Source: Leifsonia xyli subsp. cynodontis DSM 46306
GTDB taxonomy: Bacteria > Actinomycetota > Actinomycetes > Actinomycetales > Microbacteriaceae
Reading direction: 5' to 3'
Assembly: GCF_000470775.1 (NCBI RefSeq)
Contig: NC_022438.1
Span: forward strand, 124,001 to 188,000
Length of the DNA: 64,000 nucleotides
Made by a program: the position numbers and the translations under genes
Notes under the pieces: model-generated
The model's database searches: none
What the model saw: the letters and a program-made list of their open reading frames with translations, nothing else
What the model was told of the DNA's origin: nothing
In this document: piece by piece, positions 26,116 through 34,937 of the stretch
Layout of the letters: each line of letters starts with the position of its first letter
How positions within the stretch are numbered: position 1 is the stretch's first letter

Positions 26116-28404
26116 ATGACGCGCATGACGGACGGACGCAGGAGATGGAAGTGGGCGCCCGCGCTCGTCGGGTTCGTGGCGCTCAGCGGCTTCGCCGGCG
26201 TGCTGGCGGCGGCGGCGGTCACCCCGGCAGTGGCCCTGACCGGCTCCGCAGCGAACTCGACGATCAGCGTCTTCGACGGATTGCCCGAGTACATCAAAGT
26301 GGAACCGCTGGCCCAAGCCTCCACGATGTACGCGACCTCCAACGGCCAATCCGTCCCGATTGCGACGTTCTACTCGCAGAACCGCGTGGAGGTGGGCTGG
26401 GACGCGATCTCGCAGAACCTCAAAGACGCAGCCATCGCGACCGAGGACCCGCGCTTCTATGAGCACGGGGGCGTGGACGTCACCGGAACCATCCGCGGCG
26501 CCCTGCTGACCGCACTCCACAAGTCGGTGCAGGGCGGGTCGTCCATCACCCAGCAGTACGTCAAGAACATCCTCGTGCAGCGCTGCGAGAACAAGCAGCC
26601 AGACCCGACGGCGACGGCAGCCGTGCAGAAGAAGCAGCTCACGGCGTACGAGAGCTGCTACGACGACGCGACCGAAGTGGACCCGGTGCGCAAGCTCAAG
26701 GAGATGCGCTATGCGATCGGGCTGGAGAAGCAGTACTCCAAAGACGACATCCTCCAGAGTTACCTGAACATCGCGCTCTTCGGCGGCCGGGTCTACGGCG
26801 TGCAGTCGGCCGCGGCGTACTACTTCGGGGTGTCGGCCAAAGACGTCAACCTTCAGCAGGCGGCGACGCTGATCGCCATCCTGAACAATCCCGACAACCT
26901 GCGCATCGACCGGCCGGGCAGCGAGGAGAACGGCGCGGCGAACGGGTACAAGGAAACGCTGAACCGGCGCGACTACGTGCTCAACCGCATGCTGGCCAAC
27001 GGCAGGATCACCCAGGAGGAGCACGACGCGGCCATCAAGTCTCCCGTCGAGCCCAAGATCACGCCGGTGCAGAACGGATGCATGACCGCCCAGCAGCACA
27101 ACGCGGCGTTCTTCTGCGACTACGTCGAACGGATCATCGAGCGGGACCCGATCTTTGGCAAGACAGACGACGAACGGTTGAGCTACCTCACCCGCGGCGG
27201 CCTCAAGATCTACACGACGCTGAACCTCGATCTGCAGAGCGCGGCGCAATCGGCCGTCTCCTCCTCCATCCCGCCGACCAGCCCGCGCCTCGACCTCGGA
27301 TCATCGCAGGTCTCGGTGGAGGTCGGAACCGGGCGCGTGGTCACGATGGCGCAGAACAGGCCGTACGACAACACCTCTTCACCGGCGGCGGGCACGACAG
27401 CGGTCAACTACAACGCCGACTACGACTACGGAGGATCGGAGGGCTTCCAGACGGGCTCGTCCTACAAGGCGTTCGACCTCCTCGAGTGGCTGCAGGAAGG
27501 CCATTCCCTGTATCAGACCGTCAGCGGGACACAGCACAGCTTCTCCCAGAGTTCCTTCCACTCCAGCAACCCCTGCAACGACATCGGCGGGGCGCCCTGG
27601 ACTGTCTCGAACGACGAGGGCGAGACGGTGGGATCGACCACCGTGATGAACGCGACCGCGGCCTCCATCAACACGATCTTCGCCAAGATGGCGACCCAGT
27701 TGGACCTTTGCGGGATCAAGCAGCGGGCGAAGGATCTTCTGGTGCATGGCGCGGACGAGCAGGCCAACCCGTTCATGGCTAATCCGTCCTCAGTGCTCGG
27801 AACGAACTACATCGCCCCGATCACGATGGCGACCGCCTACGCCGGGATCGCGAACAACGGCGTCGCGTGCAGCCCGGTCGCCATCGACAAGATCGTCGGT
27901 GCGGACGGCAAGGCTCACGGTGTACCGAAGACCCAATGTTCTACCACGCCAATTGACCCAGGAGTTGCTGCCGCAGCCATCTATGCCCTACAGGGTGTGC
28001 TGCGCGGCGGCGGCACAGCGGCGAGCGCGAACCCCGACGACGGAGTCCCCCTCTTCGGCAAGACCGGCACGACCGACGACTCGCTCCAGAACTGGCTCGT
28101 CACCTCCACCTCGAAGGTCGCGCAGGCGACCTGGGTGGGAAACGTGGAGGGCCAGGTGGCGTTGCGCAGCCAGTCGTTCCAGGGCATCGGCGGCGGCAAC
28201 GTGAAATTCTCCATCGTCAAGCGGATACAGGCCGCGCTCGACGCCGCCTACGGCGGTTCCGCCTTCCCGGCGCCGCCTGCGAAGTACCTCTTCACCCCGG
28301 CTGTCCCGTCCACGCCCACGCCGCCGGCAGCGGGAACTCCGGCGCAACCCGCGCCGGGGGCAAGGGGCCGGCGACGGCAGCACCGGGGGAGACAGCGCCG
28401 GTGA
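26116..28404 (+). CDS. Class A penicillin-binding protein (bifunctional peptidoglycan synthase)
   Basis: A 762-residue protein from ATG 26116 (ATG 26125 is an alternative). One N-terminal TM segment (ALVGFVALSGFAGVLAAAAV) anchors it. The GT51 transglycosylase follows: ATEDPRFYEHGGVDVTG with the catalytic Glu, GGSSITQQYVKN and QYSKDDILQSYLNIALFGG. The transpeptidase has SxxK as GSSYKAFD, SxN as AASINTIF and KTG as FGKTGTTDD. The C-terminus is Pro/Ala-rich and then Arg-rich (GARGRRRQHRGRQRR); an alternative frame gives a neutral Pro/Ala tail, so the last 15 codons may be shifted. It polymerises and cross-links peptidoglycan at the outer face of the membrane. Confidence 0.93.
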   Translation: MTRMTDGRRRWKWAPALVGFVALSGFAGVLAAAAVTPAVALTGSAANSTISVFDGLPEYIKVEPLAQASTMYATSNGQSVPIATFYSQNRVEVGWDAISQNLKDAAIATEDPRFYEHGGVDVTGTIRGALLTALHKSVQGGSSITQQYVKNILVQRCENKQPDPTATAAVQKKQLTAYESCYDDATEVDPVRKLKEMRYAIGLEKQYSKDDILQSYLNIALFGGRVYGVQSAAAYYFGVSAKDVNLQQAATLIAILNNPDNLRIDRPGSEENGAANGYKETLNRRDYVLNRMLANGRITQEEHDAAIKSPVEPKITPVQNGCMTAQQHNAAFFCDYVERIIERDPIFGKTDDERLSYLTRGGLKIYTTLNLDLQSAAQSAVSSSIPPTSPRLDLGSSQVSVEVGTGRVVTMAQNRPYDNTSSPAAGTTAVNYNADYDYGGSEGFQTGSSYKAFDLLEWLQEGHSLYQTVSGTQHSFSQSSFHSSNPCNDIGGAPWTVSNDEGETVGSTTVMNATAASINTIFAKMATQLDLCGIKQRAKDLLVHGADEQANPFMANPSSVLGTNYIAPITMATAYAGIANNGVACSPVAIDKIVGADGKAHGVPKTQCSTTPIDPGVAAAAIYALQGVLRGGGTAASANPDDGVPLFGKTGTTDDSLQNWLVTSTSKVAQATWVGNVEGQVALRSQSFQGIGGGNVKFSIVKRIQAALDAAYGGSAFPAPPAKYLFTPAVPSTPTPPAAGTPAQPAPGARGRRRQHRGRQRR

Positions 28405-28511
28405 AAACGGCGGTGAGCGCAGATGACCCCGGAATAGCGATTACGCTGAAATCAAGCGTTTTTACCCTCAAATGCAAGCATGGTTGTCGATATCTCGATT
28501 ATTGTTATCGC

Positions 28512-29096
28512 ATGGGAAGAACACCTGACCCGAACCGAAAGCCCGAACTTCTCGGTCGCATCATGGACCATGTTGCGACCGAGGCGCTCTCGAGAATGAC
28601 TTTCCGAAGTCTCGCGAACGCCCTAGGAGTCAGCACCTATTCATTCGTCTATCACTTTGGCTCCCGTCAGGAGATGATCGACGCGATCCTCGAGGAGGGT
28701 GTGCGCCAGCAGACTGCGCCGCAGCAGAGCGTCGATCTCTCCGCGTTCGACCGCGATCAGTTCCGCGACTGGTATAGAGAGGCATTCCGCGCCTCCCTCA
28801 AGGAGCAGAACCGCACCGGCCTGCGACTCCAGTTCGAGGCCGGAACGCTGGAGCCGATCGACCCGGACATCGGTAAGCGCATCACCACCTCGTTCACCGC
28901 CTGGCGCAACACCGTCAAGACCTGGCTGAAGAATCAGGGCATCGAGACCCGCCGCGCCGGCGTGCTCGCGCACTGGATGGTCGACTCCGCCGCCGGATTC
29001 CAATTCGGATTCCTCCTGAGCGGCGACCGCACGGCGACCGTGCAGGGGTTCGATCTCTTCTTGAACGCGTTCTTCCGGGAAGCGCTCGGCGAATAG
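28512..29096 (+). CDS. TetR-family transcriptional regulator
   Basis: A 194-residue protein from ATG 28512. HTH: RIMDHVATEALSRMTFRSLANALGVSTYSFVYHFGSR, the standard TetR pattern with the recognition helix ending in YxxHF. The remaining helical domain (DWYREAFRASLKEQNRTGLR, HWMVDSAAGFQFGFLLSG) forms the dimer and ligand pocket. The 100 bp upstream are AT-rich and contain CGATA/TATCG half-sites (about 28486-28510) that could be an autoregulatory operator. A longer frame back to GTG 28401 overlaps the PBP stop, but its N-terminus is unlike TetR. Target genes are not evident. Confidence 0.85.
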   Translation: MGRTPDPNRKPELLGRIMDHVATEALSRMTFRSLANALGVSTYSFVYHFGSRQEMIDAILEEGVRQQTAPQQSVDLSAFDRDQFRDWYREAFRASLKEQNRTGLRLQFEAGTLEPIDPDIGKRITTSFTAWRNTVKTWLKNQGIETRRAGVLAHWMVDSAAGFQFGFLLSGDRTATVQGFDLFLNAFFREALGE

Positions 29097-29103
29097 GAAG
29101 GAG

Positions 29104-29128
29104 CGCTGAGCGCGACTCGCGCTCAGCG
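29104..29128 (+). terminator. 11-bp perfect hairpin after tetR
   Basis: CGCTGAGCGCG (29104-29114), loop ACT, CGCGCTCAGCG (29118-29128), starting eight bases after the TetR stop codon. No T-run. Confidence 0.7.
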
Positions 29129-29129
29129 A

Positions 29130-29362
29130 CCGCCGCGCAGCATGGCGACCCACTGATCCGCGCATGCTGCGCGGCCTCCGCGGCCGGAGTGCCATGCTGG
29201 CCGAGCGCGATCCCCGTTCCCTCCGGACTCCCGTCCGGGTCGGAGCGGACCGCGAGGCCGTCCCCGGGCAGATCGTCGCCCGATCGGGTTCTGCCCGCTC
29301 AGCGGGTGCGACCCGGCTCCCACAGCCCCGCCCCGCTCCCCCCGACCGGTAGCCTTGGGCCT
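29130..29362 (+). other. Intergenic, possible eroded gene remnant
   Basis: On the minus strand short coding-like pieces are visible in different frames (GDGLAVRSDPDGSPEGTGI, then ADQWVAMLRGG and a stop at 29123), which could be the remains of a leftward gene. I could not assign a family. TAGCCT at 29350-29355, seven bases before the next start codon, may be the -10 box of a leaderless mRNA. Confidence 0.3.
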
Positions 29363-31516
29363 ATGCTCATTCCCCCCGCCACCCCGAAGAGACCGACCGA
29401 GCGTAGACACCACGGGGATGTGGTGGTCGATGAGTACGAGTGGCTGCGCGACAGGGAGGACCCTGCCGTCAGCGCGCATCTGCACGAAGAGAACGCCTAC
29501 ACGAACGCCCGCACCGAGCACCTGGCCGTGCTGCGCGAGCAGATCTTCGACGAGATCAAGGGACGCACGCGCGAATCCGATCTGAGCGTGCCGACGCGCG
29601 AGGGCGACTGGTGGTATTACACGCGCACGGTGGAGGGGAAGCAGTACGGCATCCACTGCCGCGCGCCGATCGCAGGCACGGACGACTGGGAGCCCCCGGC
29701 TCTGGACGAGACGGCGCAGCGGTCGGGGTTGCCCGGCGAGCAGGTGCTGCTGGACGACAACGTGGAGGCGGAGGGCCACACGTTCTACGCGCTCGGCAGC
29801 TTCGATGTGAGCGCCGACGGGACGCGGCTGCTGTACGCCATCGACACGGAGGGCGACGAGCGGTACACGATCCGGGTGCGGTCGCTGAACGGCGGCGGCG
29901 GCTTCCCCGACCTGATCGCGGGAACCGGTGCGGGAGCGCTGTTCGACCAGAGCGGCGAGTACATCTTCTACACGACAGTAGATGACGCCTGGCGGCCGGA
30001 CACCGTCTGGCGGCACCGGGTCGGTGAGGGGCGGGACGGCCAGCCCGATGCGACCGTGTTCCACGAGCCGGACGAACGCTACTGGATCGGCGTCGGGATG
30101 ACCCGGAGCCGGTGCTTCCTCGTCATCGAGGCCGGGTCGAACATCACCAGCGAGACGTGGCTACTGCACTCCGACGATCCGACCGGTGAGTTCTCCGTGG
30201 TGTGGCCGCGCAAGGAAGGGGTGGAGTACGACGTCGAGCACGCGATCGTCGGCAACCGCGACCGGCTGCTGATCGTGCATAATGACGGGGCGGTGAACTT
30301 CGAGCTCGTCAGCGTCGCCGCCGAGGCCCCTCAGGGGAAGCGCAGGATGCTGCTGCCGCACGACCCCGCTATCCGCCTGGAGAGCGTCGACGCCTTCCGC
30401 GACTTCGTGGCGCTCGAGTATCGCCGCGACGGCATGACCCGGATCGCCATCGCCCGCGCCCCCGACCCGGCGGAGTTCGCGGCCCACCCGCATTCGGAGC
30501 CGGACGACATCCTGCACGAACTGCGCTTCGACGAAGAGCTTTTCACCGTCGGCGTCGGCAGCAACCCGGAGTGGACCCAGCCGCACCTGCGCTTGGGGTA
30601 CACCAGTTTCGTGACGCCGTCGAGTGTGTACGACTACGACATCCGCAGCCGCGAACGGGTGCTGCGCAAGCAGCAGGCGGTGCTCGGCGCGTTCGATCCG
30701 GAGCTGTTCGAGCAGAAGCGCGAATGGGCGACGGCAGACGACGGGACGCGCATCCCGATCTCGCTGGTCTACCGCCGCGACCTGGTCGCACGCGGTGAGC
30801 CGGCGCCGCTGGTGCTCTACGGCTACGGATCGTACGAGGCGAGCATAGACCCGTCGTTCGGCATCCCGCGGCTGAGCCTTCTCGACCGCGGCGTGGTGTT
30901 CGCGATCGCGCATGTGCGCGGCGGCGGCGAACTTGGCCGGCTCTGGTATGAGAACGGGAAGAAGCTGCACAAGAAGAACACCTTCACCGACTTCGTGGCC
31001 GCCGCCGAGCACCTCATCGCCCAAGGGTGGACATCGCCGGACCGGCTGGCCGCACAGGGAGGCAGCGCGGGTGGGCTGCTCATGGGGGCCGTGGCTAACC
31101 TGGCCCCGCAGGCCTTCGCGGGAATCCTCGCGGAGGTGCCGTTCGTGGACCCGCTGACGAGCATCCTGGACCCGTCGCTGCCACTGACCGTGATCGAGTG
31201 GGACGAGTGGGGCGACCCGCTGCACGACGAGGACGTGTACTACTACATGAAGTCGTACGCGCCGGTGGAGAACATCCACGCGACGCGCTACCCTCGCATC
31301 CTGGCGGTCACCAGTCTGAACGACACGCGGGTGCTGTACGTGGAGCCGGCGAAATGGGTGGCCACACTGCGGGAGGCCGGGGCGGACGCGCTGCTGAAGA
31401 CGGAGATGGCGGCCGGGCACGGCGGCGTCTCCGGCCGGTACGTGGCCTGGCGCGAACGGGCGTTCGCACTGGCGTGGCTGCTGGATGTGGTGGGGGCTCA
31501 CCCGAGCGGAGCGTGA
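29363..31516 (+). CDS. Prolyl oligopeptidase family serine peptidase (oligopeptidase B-like)
   Basis: A 717-residue protein from ATG 29363. Residues 1-75 and 400-717 build the alpha/beta-hydrolase; the middle (about 75-400) is the beta-propeller (FDVSADGTRLLYAIDTEGDE, TTVDDAWRPDTVWRHRVG). Catalytic parts: nucleophile Ser in AAQGGSAGGLLMGA, Asp in VTSLNDTRV and His in AAGHGGVSGRY. REDPAVSAHLHEENAYTNA near the start is typical of oligopeptidase B/PtrB. It has no signal peptide, so it acts in the cytosol on short peptides after basic or proline residues. It is separate from its neighbours. Confidence 0.92.
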   Translation: MLIPPATPKRPTERRHHGDVVVDEYEWLRDREDPAVSAHLHEENAYTNARTEHLAVLREQIFDEIKGRTRESDLSVPTREGDWWYYTRTVEGKQYGIHCRAPIAGTDDWEPPALDETAQRSGLPGEQVLLDDNVEAEGHTFYALGSFDVSADGTRLLYAIDTEGDERYTIRVRSLNGGGGFPDLIAGTGAGALFDQSGEYIFYTTVDDAWRPDTVWRHRVGEGRDGQPDATVFHEPDERYWIGVGMTRSRCFLVIEAGSNITSETWLLHSDDPTGEFSVVWPRKEGVEYDVEHAIVGNRDRLLIVHNDGAVNFELVSVAAEAPQGKRRMLLPHDPAIRLESVDAFRDFVALEYRRDGMTRIAIARAPDPAEFAAHPHSEPDDILHELRFDEELFTVGVGSNPEWTQPHLRLGYTSFVTPSSVYDYDIRSRERVLRKQQAVLGAFDPELFEQKREWATADDGTRIPISLVYRRDLVARGEPAPLVLYGYGSYEASIDPSFGIPRLSLLDRGVVFAIAHVRGGGELGRLWYENGKKLHKKNTFTDFVAAAEHLIAQGWTSPDRLAAQGGSAGGLLMGAVANLAPQAFAGILAEVPFVDPLTSILDPSLPLTVIEWDEWGDPLHDEDVYYYMKSYAPVENIHATRYPRILAVTSLNDTRVLYVEPAKWVATLREAGADALLKTEMAAGHGGVSGRYVAWRERAFALAWLLDVVGAHPSGA

Positions 31517-31600
31517 GGAGGTCCACCCGGCGGACTCCCTCTCCGCACCGTGCGGCGCCATCGGGCCTCGCGAAGCGCTGCGGGCGGCCAGCGCTGCCCC

Positions 31601-32389
31601 TCAGCCGAGGTCGTCCGGGTCCTTCCCGGTGCGCTCCCCCGACTCTAGGGTCGCGATCGCGGCGAGGTCGTCGGCGTCCAGCTCGAATCCGAAGAGATCC
31701 CGGTTCTCGCGGATGCGTTCCGGGGCGGACGACTTCGGGATGACCACAACGCCGAGCTGAAGCTGCCAGCGCAGGACGACCTGGGCCGGTGTCGCACCGT
31801 GCTTCTGTGCCAGAGCGGCGAGCGTCGGGTCGCCGAGGACGCGGCCTCGAGCGAGCGGCGACCAGGCCTCCGTGACGATGCCATTGGCGTCGTCGTAGGC
31901 CCGGACATCCGACTGGGGGAGCCACGGGTGCAGCTCGACCTGGTTCACGGCGGGCACGGTGCCGGTCTCACTGGCGAGTCGCTGCAAGTGATGGATGTGG
32001 AAGTTCGAGACCCCGATCGACCGGGCTCGTCCCTCGTCGCGGACTCGCTCGAGCGCGCGCCAGTGGATGAGGAACAGATCGACACGGTCGAAGCCGAGAC
32101 GGTCGAGGCTGGCGTCGACCGCGCGCAGAGCGGAGTCGTAGCCGTTCTCGCTCCACCACACCTTCGTTGTGACGTAGACCTCCTCCCGGGGCAGCCCACT
32201 GCGGCGGACGGCTTCGCCGACGGCGCGCTCGTTCCCGTAGAACGCGGCCGTGTCGATATGGCGATAGCCGGCGTCCAAGGCGGTGTGTACAGCATCCACC
32301 GTCTCCGCTTCGGGGATCTTGTACACGCCGAAGCCGAGTTGCGGGATGCTGGCGCCGTCGCCCAGCGGGAGGTGCGGAATGGTCGGCAT
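31601..32389 (-). CDS. Aldo/keto reductase with a short in-frame deletion
   Basis: A 262-residue AKR from ATG 32389: GFGVYKIPEAETVDAVHTAL, DTAAFYGNERAVG with the catalytic Tyr, YVTTKVWW with the Lys, LFLIHW with the His, SIGVSNFHIHHL, VNQVELHPWLPQ and VVIPKSSAPERIREN for NADPH binding. After LFLIHW it continues directly with RALERVRDEG, whereas relatives have about 10-14 more residues (typically PAP...YVDTW) lining the substrate pocket. The frame is kept, so a stable but altered or inactive protein is possible. It is convergent with the peptidase gene. Confidence 0.88.
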   Translation of the reverse strand: MPTIPHLPLGDGASIPQLGFGVYKIPEAETVDAVHTALDAGYRHIDTAAFYGNERAVGEAVRRSGLPREEVYVTTKVWWSENGYDSALRAVDASLDRLGFDRVDLFLIHWRALERVRDEGRARSIGVSNFHIHHLQRLASETGTVPAVNQVELHPWLPQSDVRAYDDANGIVTEAWSPLARGRVLGDPTLAALAQKHGATPAQVVLRWQLQLGVVVIPKSSAPERIRENRDLFGFELDADDLAAIATLESGERTGKDPDDLG

Positions 32390-32554
32390 GGGTTCATTCT
32401 GCCTCGCAGCAGACCCACGGGCGAGCAGTGCGCCCGTATCGGCTTGCGCGCCACCTGGGCGTTCCCCGGCAATCGGGCGATCCCGGGTTGCGGCATCATC
32501 GACCCTGCGGGGGCGTGGGCGGCTCCCGGACGAACCCCTATGGAAGGAGAGCCC

Positions 32555-32836
32555 ATGCTCACCCTGACCGAGAACGCCAGCACGATCGTCAAGGCCCTCA
32601 CCGAACAGGCGCCGGAGGCCGAAGCGGGGCTGCGCATCAGCAGCGAAAACCCGGAGAGCACGAGGTTCGCCGCAGCGGTCGCCGCGTCCCCGGAGCCGGC
32701 CGATCAGGTGGTCGAGTCCAGTGGTGCGCGCCTGTTCCTGGGGCCGAAAGCCGCTGTCGCGCTGGAGGACAAAGTGCTCGATGCGGCCGTGGACGACCAG
32801 GGTGCGGTGAGCTTCGTCATCGGCGGGCTCGTCTGA
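32555..32836 (+). CDS. Small HesB/IscA-like protein without cysteine
   Basis: A 93-residue protein from ATG 32555 with an excellent AAGGAGA upstream. The sequence (MLTLTENASTIVKALTEQ, AGLRISSEN, VVESSGARLFLGPKAAVAL, LDAAVDDQGAVSFVI) follows the HesB/A-type Fe-S scaffold fold, but none of the three conserved Cys is present; indeed the protein has no Cys at all. Such Cys-less members are common in Actinobacteria and often annotated as Fe-S assembly proteins, although they cannot bind clusters in the usual way. The role is therefore unknown. Confidence 0.75.
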   Translation: MLTLTENASTIVKALTEQAPEAEAGLRISSENPESTRFAAAVAASPEPADQVVESSGARLFLGPKAAVALEDKVLDAAVDDQGAVSFVIGGLV

Positions 32837-32920
32837 GTCGGTTCCACAGTGTGAGTCGGTTCCGGGGTCGCCGCCGGGGCGCCAGCTCAGCGCACCCGAC
32901 GGCGAGTCCTTCGGCCCGCA

Positions 32921-34936
32921 TCAGCTCGCGGCGACGCCCTCGGGCTGCTCCTCGCGGCCGGACCGCTGGCCGGGCTCTTCCTGGCCCGACTCCGCGGCCG
33001 CGCCTCGGAATTGCGTCATGTACAGGTCGTAGTAGGCGCCCTTCTTCGCGAGGAGGGTCTTGTGGTCGTCTTGCTCCACAATCCGGCCCTTCTCCATCAC
33101 GAGGATGGTGTGCGCGTCCCGGATGGTGGACAGGCGGTGGGCGATCACGAACGAGGTCCGGTCGCTGCGCAACGCCGCCATCGCGTGCTGCACCAGCAAC
33201 TCGGTGCGGGTGTCCACCGAGGACGTGGCTTCGTCCAGGATGAGCAGCGACGGGTTGGCGATGAAGGCCCGAGCGATGGTGAGCAGCTGGCGCTCGCCCG
33301 CGGAGACGTTGCCGCCGTCCGCCTCGATGACCGTGTCGTAGCCGTCCGGCAGCTGGCGGACGAAACGGTCGACCATCGTCGCCTTCGCGGCGGCGACCAC
33401 CTCCTCGTCGGACGCTTCGAGGCGGCCATAGCGGATGTTCTCGCGGATGGTCCCGGAGAAGAGCCACGCATCTTGCAGCACCATCCCGACCTGACCGCGC
33501 AGCTCGGAGCGCGAGAGCTCGGTGGTGTCGATGCCATCGAGACGGATGGTGCCGCCGTTCAGCTCGTAGAACCGCATGATGAGGTTGACCAGCGTCGTCT
33601 TTCCGGCTCCGGTCGGGCCGACGATCGCGACCGTGTGGCCGGGCTCGACGGAGAGCGACAGATCGCGGATGAGCTCGGTCTCGGGGTCGTAGGAGAAGTC
33701 GACGCCGTCCAGCTCGACGCGGCCGTTCGCCCGCTCAGGGAGGTGCTCGGTCTCGTGTTCGGGCGTCTGCTCGTCCGAGTCGAGGAACTCGAAGGTGCGC
33801 TCCGCCGACGCGACGCCGGACTGCAGCATATTCGCCATGCCCGCGATCTGGCGATGGGCTGGGAGAACTCGCGCGAGTACTGGATGAACGCCGTCACATC
33901 GCCAATGCTCAGCTGGCTCGCGGTCACCCGCAACGCGCCGACGACGGCGATCAGCACGTAGGAGAGGTAGGAGACGAAGTTCATCGCCGGCATAATCATC
34001 CCGGAGACGAACTGCGCGCCGACCATCGACTTCCACAGCTTGCCGTTGCGCTCGTCGAACTGCTCGAGCATGACCTCGTCGCGGCCGAAGGCGCGCACCA
34101 GGTCGAGACCCGAGTACGACTCCTCGATGTGCCCGTTGAGGGCGCCGGTGGAGTTCCACTGCTGTTTGAACAGCTTCTGCGAACGCGTGCCGATCACCCC
34201 GGCGATGATGCCGGAGAGCGGGATGCTGATGAGCGCGATGAGCGCGAGCTGCCACGACACGATGAACAATCATGACGCCGATCCCGAGGACCATCAGAAC
34301 CGACTGGATCAGCTGCGAGAAGGCCTGCTGCAAAGCGGTCTGGATGTTGTCGACGTCGTTCGTGACGCGCGACATCAGATCACCGCGCTGACGGGTGTCG
34401 AAGTAGCTGAGCGGCAGGCGGTTGAGTTTGTCCTCGATCTCGGCGCGCAGGCGGTAGACCACTCGCATCACGAGCGCGTTCAGGATGTAGCCCTGCCACC
34501 ACTGCAACAGCGACGCGGCGATGTACAGGGCGAGCACGATCATCAGCAGCCGGCCGAGCTCCGTGAAGTCGATCCCGGGACCGGGACCGGGCTGGCCGTT
34601 CGCCTGCCGGGCGCCGGTGACGCCGTTGACGATCACATCGGTGGCGTTCCCGAGGACCTTCGGCGCGATCACGGTGAGCGCGACCGAGACCACCACGAGC
34701 AGAGTCACCCAGACCATCGCGAGCCGTTCCGTGCGCAGCAGCCCGATCAGCCGGTTGAACGACGGCCAGAAGTGCTCAGCCTTCTTCGCCGGCGTGCCGC
34801 CGAACATATCGCCGTCGGCCTCGGTGGGCTCGTATTCGTATTCGTACTCGAGCTCCAGCTCGTCGACGACGGTGTCAGCGCCGGCCTCGGTGATGACGCC
34901 GCCTTTGCCGGCCTTCCTGTCTTTCCGCCGGGCCAT
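32921..34936 (-). pseudogene. ABC exporter half-transporter (MdlB-like), TM domain frameshifted twice
   Basis: Begins at ATG 34936 with GGAGGTGG upstream, two bases after the previous stop. N-terminus: an acidic leader (ELELEYEYEYEPTEADGD) and TM1-3. Near 34270 one extra T shifts the frame; the middle (FIVSWQLALIALISIPLSGI, EESYSGLDLVRAFGRDE, LSIGDVTAFIQYSREFSQP) is in the other frame; near 33850 the first frame returns (IAGMANMLQSGVASAERTFE) and the whole ATP-binding domain follows (GPTGAGKTTLVNLIM, NVSAGERQLLTIARAF, LLILDEATSSVDTRTE). In one frame it still reads as 671 residues, but about 140 TM-domain residues are replaced by Arg/His-rich sequence, so export is unlikely. Confidence 0.85.
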
Positions 34937-34937
34937 C

